Notes under the pieces: generated by a model
Database searches by the model: none
Told to the model about the DNA's origin: nothing
What the model saw: the letters and a program-made list of their open reading frames with translations, nothing else
Source of the DNA: Ensifer sp. LC11
Lineage (GTDB): Bacteria > Pseudomonadota > Alphaproteobacteria > Rhizobiales > Rhizobiaceae
NCBI RefSeq assembly: GCF_001695835.1
Contig: NZ_MBSO01000001.1
Span: 124,001 to 188,000 of the forward strand
Length of the DNA: 64,000 bases
Reading direction: 5' to 3'
Shown: positions 1-7,376 of the stretch, piece by piece
Layout: each line of letters starts with the position of its first letter
Numbering within the stretch: position 1 is the first letter of the stretch
Program-made: the position numbers and the translations under genes

Positions 1-1049
1 AGGAAGAACGGCGCACCGATAAAGGCGGTGACGATGCCGATCGGCAGCTCGGCCGGGGAAACGATCGTGCGGGCGATCATGTCGGCGAGGATCAACAGCG
101 TCCCGCCGAGGAGTGCTGAAGCCGGCAGAAGGTAGCGATGGTCCGGGCCGATGACGAGGCGCAGGAGGTGCGGGACGACGATGCCGACGAAGCCAATGCC
201 GCCGCTGACGGCGACGGATGCGCCGGTCGCGGCCGCGACGCTGACGATCGCGACGTTCTTTAGCCGCTGTACGGGAATGCCCATATGGAAAGCGGCGGCC
301 TCGCCAAGCGTGATCGCATTCAACCCGCGGGCCAGAAACGGGGTGACGGCGAGCGAGAGCAGAATGATGGGCGCTGACGCCAGGATCTTCGTCCAGTTGG
401 CGCCCGCCAGCGAGCCGAGGCCCCAGAAGGTCAGATCACGCAATTGCTTGTCGTCGGCCAAGAAGACGAGCACGCCGGTGACGGCGCCGGTGAGCGCGCC
501 AAGCGCGATGCCTGCCAGCAGCAGGGTGGCGATCGACGTCTGTCCGCCGCGGGTGGCGATGCGGTAGAGCAGCAGCGTCGTGACGAGGCCGCCAAAGAAG
601 GCCGCCACCGGCAGCGCGTAGAAACCGAACAGGGCGAAGAGCGGCCCGAAGGTGGCGGTTCCGAGCACGATCAAAAGGACCGCGCCAAGGCTCGCGCCCG
701 AGGAGACGCCGACGAGACCAGGGTCGGCCAGCGGGTTGCGGAAGAGGCCCTGCATGACGACGCCGGAAACGGCGAGCGAGGCGCCAACGAGCATGCCGAG
801 CACCGCGCGCGGCAGCCGGATATCGAGAATGATGATCCGGTCGCGCACGCTCAGCGCCTGATCGGCTTCACCAATCAGCCAGTACCAGACGTTCGACAGC
901 GATGCATCGGCGGCACCGGTCATGATCGAGCCGATGAACGTCGCGATAGCGGCGGCCGAAAGGGCGATGATGACAAGACGCGCCAGCCGCGCGCGGTTGC
1001 CGGAGCGCCACTCGCTGCGGATCTCTGCGGCGAAAGTCGTCAGGCCCAT
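1..1049 (-). CDS. hmuU: Heme ABC transporter permease HmuU (partial, 3' end off window)
   Basis: Inner-membrane permease of a heme importer, FecCD/BtuC family; it passes heme delivered by HmuT into the cytoplasm. The frame opens at the ATG at 1049 and runs off the window at base 1, so about 349 residues are visible and only the C-terminal tail is missing. Family hallmarks are visible: RLPRAVLGMLVG near residue 78, then FRNPLADPGLVGVSSGAS, and GGIGFVGIVVPHLLR near the C terminus, where the ATPase docks. An in-frame ATG at 1079 would overlap the end of hmuT and is less likely. The ATPase gene (hmuV) is expected just beyond the left edge. Confidence 0.93.
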   Translation of the reverse strand, partial: MGLTTFAAEIRSEWRSGNRARLARLVIIALSAAAIATFIGSIMTGAADASLSNVWYWLIGEADQALSVRDRIIILDIRLPRAVLGMLVGASLAVSGVVMQGLFRNPLADPGLVGVSSGASLGAVLLIVLGTATFGPLFALFGFYALPVAAFFGGLVTTLLLYRIATRGGQTSIATLLLAGIALGALTGAVTGVLVFLADDKQLRDLTFWGLGSLAGANWTKILASAPIILLSLAVTPFLARGLNAITLGEAAAFHMGIPVQRLKNVAIVSVAAATGASVAVSGGIGFVGIVVPHLLRLVIGPDHRYLLPASALLGGTLLILADMIARTIVSPAELPIGIVTAFIGAPFF

Positions 1050-1065
1050 GCCGCGATCCGATGCC

Positions 1066-2016
1066 TCACTGCGAGGCATTGGCCTTCTTCCCGTAGATGG
1101 CGGCATTAAGGTCGCGAACTGCACTTGCCGTGCGCGGGCCGAAGCCGAGCAGGTGCAGGCCGTCCATGCGGACGAGCGCCTTGTTCTTCGCAGCCGGCGT
1201 CAAGCTCAGCGCCGGCAGGGCGAAGAGCTCGTCGACCTTGGCGGAATGCTCGCCGCCGCGATCCATCATCAGCACCACGTCGGGCTTGGCCTCGATGATG
1301 GCTTCGTCGGTCAGCGCCTTGTAGCCGGGGAAGGTGCCGACGGCGTTGACGGCGCCAGAGAGCTCGATGATGCCGTTGGCGGCGGTCCCCTGTCCCGATG
1401 CCACGACCTTTCGGCCCTGGGTGCTCAGAATGAAGAGCACGCGCTTGCGCTCGCTTTCGGGGCGGGCTGCACCTTCGGCGACCGCCGCATCCAGGTCGGC
1501 CTCGACGCTCTTGGCAAGAGTTTCGGCCTTGTCCTCAACGCCGAGGAAAGTGCCGACCGCGCGGATCTTGGCGGGAATGCCGGCCTTGTCGAAGGTCTCG
1601 GGCACGCTGGTGAAGGCGATGTTGGCCTCCTTCAGGACGGCAAGTGCCTCCGGCGGGCCGCTACCCTCGACGGCGACGATCGCGCTGGGGTTGACGGCGA
1701 TGATGCCTTCCGGCGCGAGCTGGCGCATATAGCCGACATCCGGAAGCTTTTTCGCCGCTTCCGGATAGGTGCTCGTGGAATCGCGGCCAACCAGGCGGCC
1801 TTCCTCGCCGAGTGCATAGATGATCTCGGTGACCGCTCCGCCAACCGAAACGACGCGCGAAACGTCGGCCTTCTGCATGTCCTCGGCCATTGCCGGCCGG
1901 ACGAAGGAGGGGGCGCCAGGCGCTACAGCCGGCAGAAGGAAGGGCGCCGACAGGGCAAAGGCTGCGAGTGCCAGTTCCCAGCGGCGAAGGCGGCGGAAAT
2001 CGAGACCGTTGATCAT
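1066..2016 (-). CDS. hmuT: Periplasmic heme-binding protein HmuT
   Basis: Periplasmic substrate-binding protein of the heme ABC importer, about 316 residues. The ATG at 2016 is chosen because AAGGA overlaps the hmuS stop at 2028-2030 just upstream; a longer frame up to 2082 would run into hmuS. An N-terminal hydrophobic stretch (LALAAFALSAPFLLPAVAP) followed by AMAED looks like a Sec signal peptide cleaved near residue 45. The mature part begins with the class III binding-protein pattern RVVSVGGAVTEIIYALG and later shows DVGYMRQLAPEGI and KPDVVLMMDRGG. It sits between hmuS and hmuU in one leftward operon. Confidence 0.92.
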   Translation of the reverse strand: MINGLDFRRLRRWELALAAFALSAPFLLPAVAPGAPSFVRPAMAEDMQKADVSRVVSVGGAVTEIIYALGEEGRLVGRDSTSTYPEAAKKLPDVGYMRQLAPEGIIAVNPSAIVAVEGSGPPEALAVLKEANIAFTSVPETFDKAGIPAKIRAVGTFLGVEDKAETLAKSVEADLDAAVAEGAARPESERKRVLFILSTQGRKVVASGQGTAANGIIELSGAVNAVGTFPGYKALTDEAIIEAKPDVVLMMDRGGEHSAKVDELFALPALSLTPAAKNKALVRMDGLHLLGFGPRTASAVRDLNAAIYGKKANASQ

Positions 2017-2027
2017 CTTGGGCGTCC

Positions 2028-3089
2028 TTAAGCGGCAACCGTGGTGTCGAGGCGCGGCATGCCCTCGGCGATCGAACGCCATTCCGGGCGTTCCGCAAGA
2101 CCCTCTTTCCTCTTGCCGAAGAACTGGATGATCATCTCGCCCTTGGCATCAAGCGCCTCGATCGAGGTCACATGGCCGTCGGCGGTCGGCTTGCGCACGG
2201 CCCAGAGTTCGGCGATGTGGTCGATACGCAGGTGCAGGTGGAAGGTCGGATCCATGACGTTCAGCCACGGGCCCATCGTCGCGATCTTGGCGATCGGGCC
2301 GGAATGGATCTGGATCATGCCGCGGTTGCCGACGAAGCACATGATCGGCAACTCGACTTCGGCGCTTGAATGCAGCATCGCTTCGATGCTGGACGGATCA
2401 AGCTGCCAGGCAAAGTCTTCGCCAATGTTGTGCAGCGCCTGACGACGGCCGATCTTCAGCTTGCGCAGCATGCCGTGGAACTGGTGGGTGTCCGTCATCT
2501 TCGCCCAGCGGTCGCGCAGTTCGACGACGTCGACCACGGTTTCCGGCTTGTCGTCGCCGGACGGAGTGCTGGTGTCCGCGGTGAAGTCCTGCGCCTGGTT
2601 ATCGAGACGGAAATCGGCGACGATCCTGTCATAGGCCTCGACATTGGATGCAGCACGGAGATGCACCTTGTGGACGGCATTGCCCCACTTGTCGAAGAAC
2701 TGCAGGCTCTTGCGGACTTCGCCCTTCTCGTCGGTTTTCGTCACCGCGAAGGCATGGGCCCAGGCGCTCGGGAAGACGCGAAGATCGATCTGTTCGCCGA
2801 GCACGATGCTCGCCATTTCGCCGGTGGTGATCTTCTCATAGACGCCGATCTTCTCGTGGACCGCGCTTTCATTGCGGGTCAGCGCCATCACTTCGCCGAG
2901 TTCCTCGACCCGCGACAGGAACCGATTGGCATCGGCATCGATGCGCACGGCGGTGAGCCCACATTCGGCAGCCACGAGCGCAGCTTCGGAAACGCCGAGC
3001 TGGGCTGCGATGTCACGCTCGCGCATCTTCGGGTTTTCGGCGCGATAGGCGCGGATTTCGGAAGGAGTGGGGCGGAGGCTCTCGGTCAT
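2028..3089 (-). CDS. hmuS: HmuS/HemS-family heme utilization protein
   Basis: Cytoplasmic heme-handling protein, about 353 residues, the usual size of the HemS/HmuS family, whose members bind imported heme and in some species degrade it. The protein shows the two-repeat organisation of the family; one half contains VMALTRNESAVHEKIGVYE and the other GRRQALHNIGEDFAWQLD. ATGs lie at 3095 and 3089. The AGG motif just upstream spaces better to 3089, so that start is preferred. The stop overlaps the ribosome binding site of hmuT, and hmuP ends a few bases upstream, so the four genes form one tight unit. Confidence 0.92.
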   Translation of the reverse strand: MTESLRPTPSEIRAYRAENPKMRERDIAAQLGVSEAALVAAECGLTAVRIDADANRFLSRVEELGEVMALTRNESAVHEKIGVYEKITTGEMASIVLGEQIDLRVFPSAWAHAFAVTKTDEKGEVRKSLQFFDKWGNAVHKVHLRAASNVEAYDRIVADFRLDNQAQDFTADTSTPSGDDKPETVVDVVELRDRWAKMTDTHQFHGMLRKLKIGRRQALHNIGEDFAWQLDPSSIEAMLHSSAEVELPIMCFVGNRGMIQIHSGPIAKIATMGPWLNVMDPTFHLHLRIDHIAELWAVRKPTADGHVTSIEALDAKGEMIIQFFGKRKEGLAERPEWRSIAEGMPRLDTTVAA

Positions 3090-3099
3090 TTTCATCTGC

Positions 3100-3327
3100 C
3101 TATTTGTTCAGGATCAGTTTGCCCTGACGGGTGATTTTCATGCGGTAGATCGCGCCGTCGTGGGAAATGAGGATCTCGTTGTCACCGCCGAAGAGCTCAC
3201 GACTTTCGATAATCCGTTGCGCGCGCCCCGCCGGAAAGGGCGGATCGGATGGACGTGCGCGTTCGTGGTCGTTGGTCACTGCGGTTCGGCCGTTTCGAGA
3301 AGGCAGGCCGCGTTGATTTCCCCGCAT
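3100..3327 (-). CDS. hmuP: Hemin uptake protein HemP/HmuP
   Basis: Small HemP-family protein of at most 75 residues. The conserved part is the C-terminal half: RIIESRELFGGDNEILISHD followed by GAIYRMKITRQGKLILNK. In Bradyrhizobium and Sinorhizobium the homolog HmuP acts as a co-regulator of heme-receptor expression rather than as a transporter. The start is uncertain: ATG 3327 has AGGA almost touching it, while an in-frame GTG at 3279 has no clear ribosome binding site. It is the first gene of the leftward hmu operon and lies about 30 bases from an iron-box motif. Confidence 0.85.
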   Translation of the reverse strand: MRGNQRGLPSRNGRTAVTNDHERARPSDPPFPAGRAQRIIESRELFGGDNEILISHDGAIYRMKITRQGKLILNK

Positions 3328-3355
3328 TTCCTGCCATGCAATTCGTTTACTATCT

Positions 3356-3370
3356 TGACTTCATTACTCA
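3356..3370. promoter_or_regulatory. IRO-type iron box (RirA motif TGA-N9-TCA)
   Basis: TGACTTCATTACTCA fits the TGA-N9-TCA iron-responsive operator described for RirA in rhizobia. It lies between the divergent hmuP (start 3327) and the secreted-protein/tonB unit (start 3488), so one repressor site could control both directions. TTGACT at 3355-3360 overlaps it and could be a -35 element for rightward transcription. The motif has only six fixed bases, so the location, not the match alone, gives it weight. Confidence 0.6.
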
Positions 3371-3487
3371 TATTTATCTATGGACGCAATACCGGACTTT
3401 TATTCTCAAGTTAGTTAGTGCCGGCTTGTGGACAAGGGCGCGCGGCCCCGTTCGGTGCTTTGCTGCAACCTCTGGAGTGGTGTCGAT

Positions 3488-3925
3488 ATGAAGTTTTCCA
3501 GCCTCCCGATTGTTCCCGTTGCTGTTGCGGCCTTGGTCGCGGCAAGCGGTGTCAACGCCCAGGAGGCGGCGCCGGCAGGCGGGTTGACCATCGAGCTCAA
3601 CGAGGTCGCCCCATCGCAGAAGGGCTGCAAGCTGACCTTCGTTGCCGGCAACGAATTTGCGCAATCACTGAGCAAGGTCTCCTTCGAATTCGTGATCTTT
3701 GACCAGAAGGGCCTGGTCGAGCGCATGGCGGTGCTGGATTTCCGCGATCTGCCTGCCGGCAAGACCAAGGTACGGCAGTTCGATTTGCCCGGTACCAATT
3801 GCGCCGCCGTGAAGAGCCTGCTGATCAACGATGCACCGGCCTGTGTCGGTGACGGCGTTCAACCGGCCGCCTGCATGAGCGGCATCAAGACCGGATCGAA
3901 GTCGACGGTGGAACTCAAGGGTTGA
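3488..3925 (+). CDS. Secreted protein of the heme/tonB locus, function unknown
   Basis: About 145 residues. I do not recognise a named domain. The N terminus (MKFSSLPIVPVAVAALVAASGVNAQ) is a clear Sec signal peptide with an AQ cleavage site, so the protein is periplasmic or exported. The mature part has four cysteines (contexts KGCKL, TNCAA, PACVG and AACMS), enough for two disulfides, and a beta-rich middle. The ATG at 3488 has GGAGTGG upstream; an earlier in-frame ATG at 3428 would place the signal peptide internally and is rejected. It is transcribed divergently from hmuP, shares the iron-box region, and precedes tonB by 63 bases, which suggests a role in TonB-dependent heme or iron uptake. 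Confidence 0.8.
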   Translation: MKFSSLPIVPVAVAALVAASGVNAQEAAPAGGLTIELNEVAPSQKGCKLTFVAGNEFAQSLSKVSFEFVIFDQKGLVERMAVLDFRDLPAGKTKVRQFDLPGTNCAAVKSLLINDAPACVGDGVQPAACMSGIKTGSKSTVELKG

Positions 3926-3988
3926 GGCAGGCTCGCTCGTCATGGGCATGGAATTTGCGTCGCCTGGCGCGGCGAAGGTAAGGCTGTA

Positions 3989-4897
3989 ATGAAGCGTATC
4001 GTTATATGGGCTGGGGCCGCCGTCTTCTCGCTTGCAACGCATGGCGTCGTTCTTGCTACCCTGTTCGGCTCTAACCCTCAGGAGGCGCAGCTGGATTTGA
4101 TCGAGGGCGGAGAGAACGTCGAAGTAGCCCTACTCGGCGATGCCTTCGAAGAAACGCTTCAGGCCGGCGCTCCGTCCAATGTTGTCGAGCCCACGGAAGA
4201 TGTTCCCGAAGAGGTCCAGCCCGCGGAGATAGAGCCCGTGGAAGATGTGGCGCCGACGCAGGAGATTGCTGCCGAGGAAACCCAGGACCTGACGGCCACG
4301 GAGGCGGACGTCATTCTGCCGGCTGAAGAGATGCCGACCTTGCAGGTCGCCGAAGCCGTGGTGACGGCGAGCGTGGCGCCGGTCGAAACCGTCGTGCCGG
4401 AAGTAAAGCCGGAGGAACCGAAGAAGGAAAAGGTCGAAAAGCCGGAGCCGAAGAAGGAACCGGTCAAGAAGAAGAAAGTGACCCGCAAGAAGGCGGGAGA
4501 CCAGGGCGAGCAGGCGCAAAATCAGGTCAAGGGCAAGTTGGACGGTGAGGAAAAAGGCAACTCCGCGAATGCGACCGGCAAGAGCCAGTCATCGCAGGTC
4601 GGTAATGCCAACATGTCCAACTACGATGGCAAGGTGCGCGCCAAGATCAATCGCCGCTACAAGATCCCGTCGGAGGCTCGGCGCCAGGGTATTTCCGGGA
4701 CGACGACGGTCAGTTTCACGGTAACTGCGGACGGAGCTGTGTCGCGGGTGAGGGTTGCCGGAAGCTCGGGTCACCCCGTGCTCGACAGCGCAGCGCTTGA
4801 GGCGGTTCAACGAGCGGCACCTTTCCCGCCATTCCCGAACGGTTCCGGCATGAATTCCAAGTCTTACGCGCTTCCAGTCGTCGCCAGCGTTCGCTGA
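3989..4897 (+). CDS. tonB: TonB energy transducer
   Basis: About 302 residues. TonB couples the proton-motive force, via ExbBD, to outer-membrane receptors such as the heme receptor. An N-terminal anchor (residues 3-24, MKRIVIWAGAAVFSLATHGV onwards) is followed by a long acidic/proline spacer, a Lys/Pro/Glu-rich segment around residues 133-165 (KPEEPKKEKVEKPEPKKEP), and a C-terminal TonB domain (GKVRAKINRRYKIPSEARRQ, then GTTTVSFTVTADGAV) ending at the C terminus. AAGGTAAGG lies upstream of the ATG. No exbB or exbD is in the window. The position beside hmuPSTU points to heme uptake. Confidence 0.93.
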   Translation: MKRIVIWAGAAVFSLATHGVVLATLFGSNPQEAQLDLIEGGENVEVALLGDAFEETLQAGAPSNVVEPTEDVPEEVQPAEIEPVEDVAPTQEIAAEETQDLTATEADVILPAEEMPTLQVAEAVVTASVAPVETVVPEVKPEEPKKEKVEKPEPKKEPVKKKKVTRKKAGDQGEQAQNQVKGKLDGEEKGNSANATGKSQSSQVGNANMSNYDGKVRAKINRRYKIPSEARRQGISGTTTVSFTVTADGAVSRVRVAGSSGHPVLDSAALEAVQRAAPFPPFPNGSGMNSKSYALPVVASVR

Positions 4898-4942
4898 CGC
4901 CAAGGTGCATCCGCAATGGTGGACCGGCGCGCTGAAAAAATA

Positions 4943-4957
4943 TGATGAAAAAACTCA
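4943..4957. promoter_or_regulatory. Second TGA-N9-TCA iron-box-like motif
   Basis: TGATGAAAAAACTCA fits the same TGA-N9-TCA pattern as the box at 3356. It lies in an AT-rich stretch 46 bases after tonB and about 140 bases before the DUF2325 gene. If functional it would place the DUF2325 gene and its neighbour under RirA control. A six-base match occurs by chance about once in 4 kb, so this is a suggestion only. Confidence 0.4.
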
Positions 4958-5095
4958 TGTTTATACTTTACTCTGATTATCAAGTTTAATAGGTTGCCCT
5001 CGTCACGCAGCCGATGGGCGTGTGTCGAGATGATGTCCCGATGCGACCGGCTGCCCGTTGTGGCCCTTGTCGCACGATCAGACGGAGAGAATTGC

Positions 5096-5509
5096 ATGCG
5101 CGGCAAGCGTCACCAGAATGCAGCGAAGAATGGCAAGGGTCGTGCGGCTTCCGAGCCGGCCGCGATCCGCCAGGAGGCTGGCAAGGCAACGCTCGAAGGG
5201 CGCAGTTTTCTCTATGTCGGCGGCCGTGATTGTCAGGTGGCGCATCTGCGTGAGATCGCCAGCTCATTCGGCGCCGAGCTGCTTCACCATGACGGCGGCC
5301 TGCGTGAAGCCGTATCGCGGATCGACCGCGTGCTTCCGTCCGTCGACTGTGTCTTCTGCCCGATCGACTGCATCAGCCATGATGCATGTCTTCGCGTGAA
5401 GACCGGCTGCAAGAAGTGGGGCAAGGCCTTTGTGCCGCTGCGCAACGGCTCGAAATCGAGCCTGGAGCGGGCGCTGCAGGACCTGACCACCAGCCGCGAC
5501 GAGCGGTAA
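5096..5509 (+). CDS. DUF2325 domain protein
   Basis: About 137 residues. The C-terminal 95 residues match the DUF2325 pattern: SFLYVGGRDCQVAHLREIAS, a HHDGGLRE segment, SVDCVFCPIDCISHDAC and KTGCKKWGKAFVPLRN. Four cysteines are visible in the second half (two as CVFC-type neighbours), which would suit metal binding, but no function is established for the family. The N-terminal 38 residues are Lys/Arg/Ala-rich and probably disordered. The ATG at 5096 has GGAGAG upstream; earlier in-frame ATGs lack one. It is followed after 33 bases by a small gene and may share its transcript. Confidence 0.8.
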   Translation: MRGKRHQNAAKNGKGRAASEPAAIRQEAGKATLEGRSFLYVGGRDCQVAHLREIASSFGAELLHHDGGLREAVSRIDRVLPSVDCVFCPIDCISHDACLRVKTGCKKWGKAFVPLRNGSKSSLERALQDLTTSRDER

Positions 5510-5542
5510 TCCTCCCAGGACAAGACAAGACGAGAGCGTGCA

Positions 5543-5812
5543 ATGAACGAAGAGCGTCCCGACCTCGCCATGATGATCGGTCTGCACAAGCTGGCGGCGC
5601 AGCAGGGCGATGGCCTGGTGCCTGAACTCTATGAAATCCTGACGCGCCGTGCGCGGATGCTGGATGAGAATGCCAATGTCGCCGAGTTTCCGGGCTGGCA
5701 GACCCGCCCGCCGGTGCGCGATCCTCTCGGGCTTGTGGAGCCGAAAGATGCGATTATTCTCGCCTTTCCGCGCGCTGCAAACGACGCCGCCCGCAAGAAA
5801 GAAAGCGCCTAA
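5543..5812 (+). CDS. Small conserved-type protein, function unknown
   Basis: 89 residues, no domain recognised. It starts MNEERPDLAMMIGLHKLAAQ, is mostly helical in character, and has no signal peptide or membrane segment. A GAGAG motif precedes the ATG. It follows the DUF2325 gene closely and ends exactly where a repeat element begins, so its mRNA 3' end probably lies in that repeat. Gene status is supported by the good ribosome binding site and the operon-like spacing; function is open. Confidence 0.65.
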   Translation: MNEERPDLAMMIGLHKLAAQQGDGLVPELYEILTRRARMLDENANVAEFPGWQTRPPVRDPLGLVEPKDAIILAFPRAANDAARKKESA

Positions 5813-5960
5813 GAGCAACTCCAGGAAAAGTGTGAAGCGGTTTTCCGTCCGGCGTTGCGCAAAAGAGAGCAACTCCAGGAAAAGTGTGAAGCGGTTTTCC
5901 GTCCGGCGTTGCGCCGTTTCAAAGAGTTGGATCATTTCACCTGTTTCGGTGAAACGATGA
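5812..5960. repeat. RIME-like intergenic repeat with duplicated arm
   Basis: A 49-base segment (5812-5860) is repeated exactly at 5866-5914 with a period of 54. Each copy carries GGAAAAGTGTGAAGCGGTTTTCC, able to fold as GGAAAA/TTTTCC. The copies are followed by a second palindromic arm (CATTTCACC...GGTGAAACGATGAAATG) ending near 5960. The same two-arm design occurs at 12022-12130. This is the layout of the Rhizobium-specific intergenic mosaic elements (RIME). The duplicated left arm is unusual. Confidence 0.75.
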
Positions 5961-5979
5961 AATGTCCTGGGAGGTCAAG

Positions 5980-6294
5980 ATGTACGTTGCCATGAACCGT
6001 TTCCGCATTGCCATCGGGCAGGAGGAAGCCTTCGAGTCCGTCTGGAAGGGGCGCGATTCCAGCCTTTCGGAGATGCCGGGCTTCGTTTCCTTCCATCTCT
6101 TGCGCGGCGACAGCGTCGCTGAGGAGGGCTATACGCTCTTCGTCTCGAACTCGGTCTGGAAGGATCGCGACTCGTTTTCGGCCTGGACGAAGTCCGAGAA
6201 CTTCCGCGCTGCCCACAGAAATGCCGGCGACAACAGGGCGATGTATCTCGGCCCGCCGAAGTTCGAAGGCTTTTTGGCCGTCGAGGGCGCCTGA
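5980..6294 (+). CDS. hmuD: HmuD/IsdG-like heme-degrading monooxygenase
   Basis: About 104 residues, a dimeric alpha+beta-barrel (ABM/IsdG fold) type protein. The family releases iron from heme. Conserved points are visible: an Asn near the N terminus (AMNRFRI), PGFVSFHLLRGD with the His expected to bind heme iron, and the W-x-D-R-D-S-F-S-A-W segment. In Bradyrhizobium HmuD and HmuQ perform this step. The ATG at 5980 is preceded by GGGAGG at ideal spacing, which decides against the ATG at 5962. The location downstream of heme-uptake genes supports the assignment; a general ABM-domain enzyme is the alternative. Confidence 0.78.
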   Translation: MYVAMNRFRIAIGQEEAFESVWKGRDSSLSEMPGFVSFHLLRGDSVAEEGYTLFVSNSVWKDRDSFSAWTKSENFRAAHRNAGDNRAMYLGPPKFEGFLAVEGA

Positions 6295-6327
6295 TCAGGC
6301 GGCCCAGCCGCGTTTGATTTTATATGC

Positions 6328-6365
6328 CATTCACCTCCCGGATGGGCCGATCTGGGAGGTGAATG
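6328..6365. terminator. Bidirectional hairpin terminator
   Basis: A perfect 12-bp stem, CATTCACCTCCC (6328-6339) with GGGAGGTGAATG (6354-6365), around a 14-base loop. It lies between the convergent ends of the heme monooxygenase gene and the DUF423 gene. It is followed by TTCTTTCTC on the plus side and by an AT-rich stretch on the other side. Confidence 0.75.
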
Positions 6366-6372
6366 TTCTTTC

Positions 6373-6741
6373 TCAGGCTGTCTTTCGCGGCAGGAAGGCG
6401 CCGAGCGAAACGGCGAGCCAACCCGCCATGATCGTCGTGCCGCCGAGCGGCGCCGACATCGGAAACAGGCCGGAACCCGAGACGTGGCGCATGGCGAGAT
6501 CTGCCGAGAACAGCGCCGTCCCGAGAGCGATCAGCAGAGCCGCGACCGGCGCGGTGCGAAAGCCCGGCCAGGCTGCGTAGAGCGCGACCAGCGCCGGAGC
6601 ATGGGCCAGGCACATTGCGGAAATACCGGCGAGCAATCTTGGATCGTCGCCGTGCGAAGCGGCGGCCGCGCTGACAACGCCGGTCAGGCCCATCAGGCCG
6701 GCAACAAGAAGCGTCGTTGCGCGAAATCCGCTGTGCGACAT
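6373..6741 (-). CDS. DUF423 family membrane protein
   Basis: 122 residues with four hydrophobic segments, the usual size and layout of DUF423 inner-membrane proteins. The C-terminal part carries the family signature FSADLAMRHVSGSGLFPMSA followed by PLGGTTIMAGW. AAGGAA lies upstream of the ATG. It starts six bases after the truncated hemoglobin gene stops, so the two are probably co-transcribed leftwards. The function of the family is unknown. Confidence 0.85.
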   Translation of the reverse strand: MSHSGFRATTLLVAGLMGLTGVVSAAAASHGDDPRLLAGISAMCLAHAPALVALYAAWPGFRTAPVAALLIALGTALFSADLAMRHVSGSGLFPMSAPLGGTTIMAGWLAVSLGAFLPRKTA

Positions 6742-6747
6742 GTCAGG

Positions 6748-7140
6748 TCATTCCTTGTTCTGCATATGAAGGGCGAGGCGGGTGATCGGCTCGATAATTA
6801 TCTGCCGCAGCTTCGGATGGGCGATCGTTTCCTCAAGCGCCCGCGTGAAGCAAAGCAGCCATTCGTCGCGCTCCGCGGGGCCGATCTCGGCGACGAAATG
6901 ACGACGGCGCAGCATCGGGTGGCCGCGTTTCTCGACGTAGATGGGCGGTCCGCCAAGCCAGCCGGTCAGGTACTCGTAGAATTTCTCTTCGCTGCCAGAA
7001 AGGTCAGGCGGATGCACGGCGCGGCAACGTGCCGCTTCCGGTAATGTGTCCATCAACTGATAGAAGCGGCGCGTCAGCGCCCGAACCGTTGGATCGCCGC
7101 CGATTGCTTCATAAAGTGTGGTGGTTTCCGCTTCGGCCAT
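6748..7140 (-). CDS. Group II truncated hemoglobin
   Basis: 130 residues, typical for a group II truncated hemoglobin, a heme protein that binds O2 or NO or transfers electrons. Visible features: LYEAIGGDPTVRALTRRFY at the start of the fold, YLTGWLGGPPIYVEKRGHPM in the E-F region containing the proximal-His neighbourhood (GHPMLRRRH), and a Trp in ERDEWLLCFTRAL, matching the conserved G-helix Trp of group II proteins. AAGGAC precedes the ATG. Its placement next to heme genes may reflect heme supply or nitrosative stress; that is inference. Confidence 0.88.
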   Translation of the reverse strand: MAEAETTTLYEAIGGDPTVRALTRRFYQLMDTLPEAARCRAVHPPDLSGSEEKFYEYLTGWLGGPPIYVEKRGHPMLRRRHFVAEIGPAERDEWLLCFTRALEETIAHPKLRQIIIEPITRLALHMQNKE

Positions 7141-7255
7141 GTTCCATGTCCTTCGTTCCGTCGGTCCTAACCTGCGGCGCCCGTCCGGACAACGGTTATT
7201 GAGGCAATCGCTTTGCGGCGTTTCATCGCAATTCGCGATCCCAGTCTGGATAAAC

Positions 7256-7267
7256 CGCCTAGGCGGC
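7256..7267. other. Perfect 12-bp palindrome between the globin gene and thuR
   Basis: CCGCCTAGGCGG is self-complementary. It lies in the 236-base spacer between the hemoglobin start (7140) and the thuR stop (7377), upstream of the leftward globin gene. It could be an operator or part of the thuR terminator; nothing in the sequence decides. I see no gene in this spacer. Confidence 0.35.
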
Positions 7268-7376
7268 GGGCGTCAGCAAGGCTGGCTGCTGCTGACGCGG
7301 CGATCGTCTTTGAGGTTGGCGCCTCGGCGATGCAGGTGGCGCTGCACTTCACCCGGCTGGGGCGAGCCGCCAGACG

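Noticed and set aside
5812-5914. Tandem repeats considered as a CRISPR array
   Set aside because: There are only two copies with a 5-base gap and no spacers or cas genes; the palindromic design fits RIME elements.
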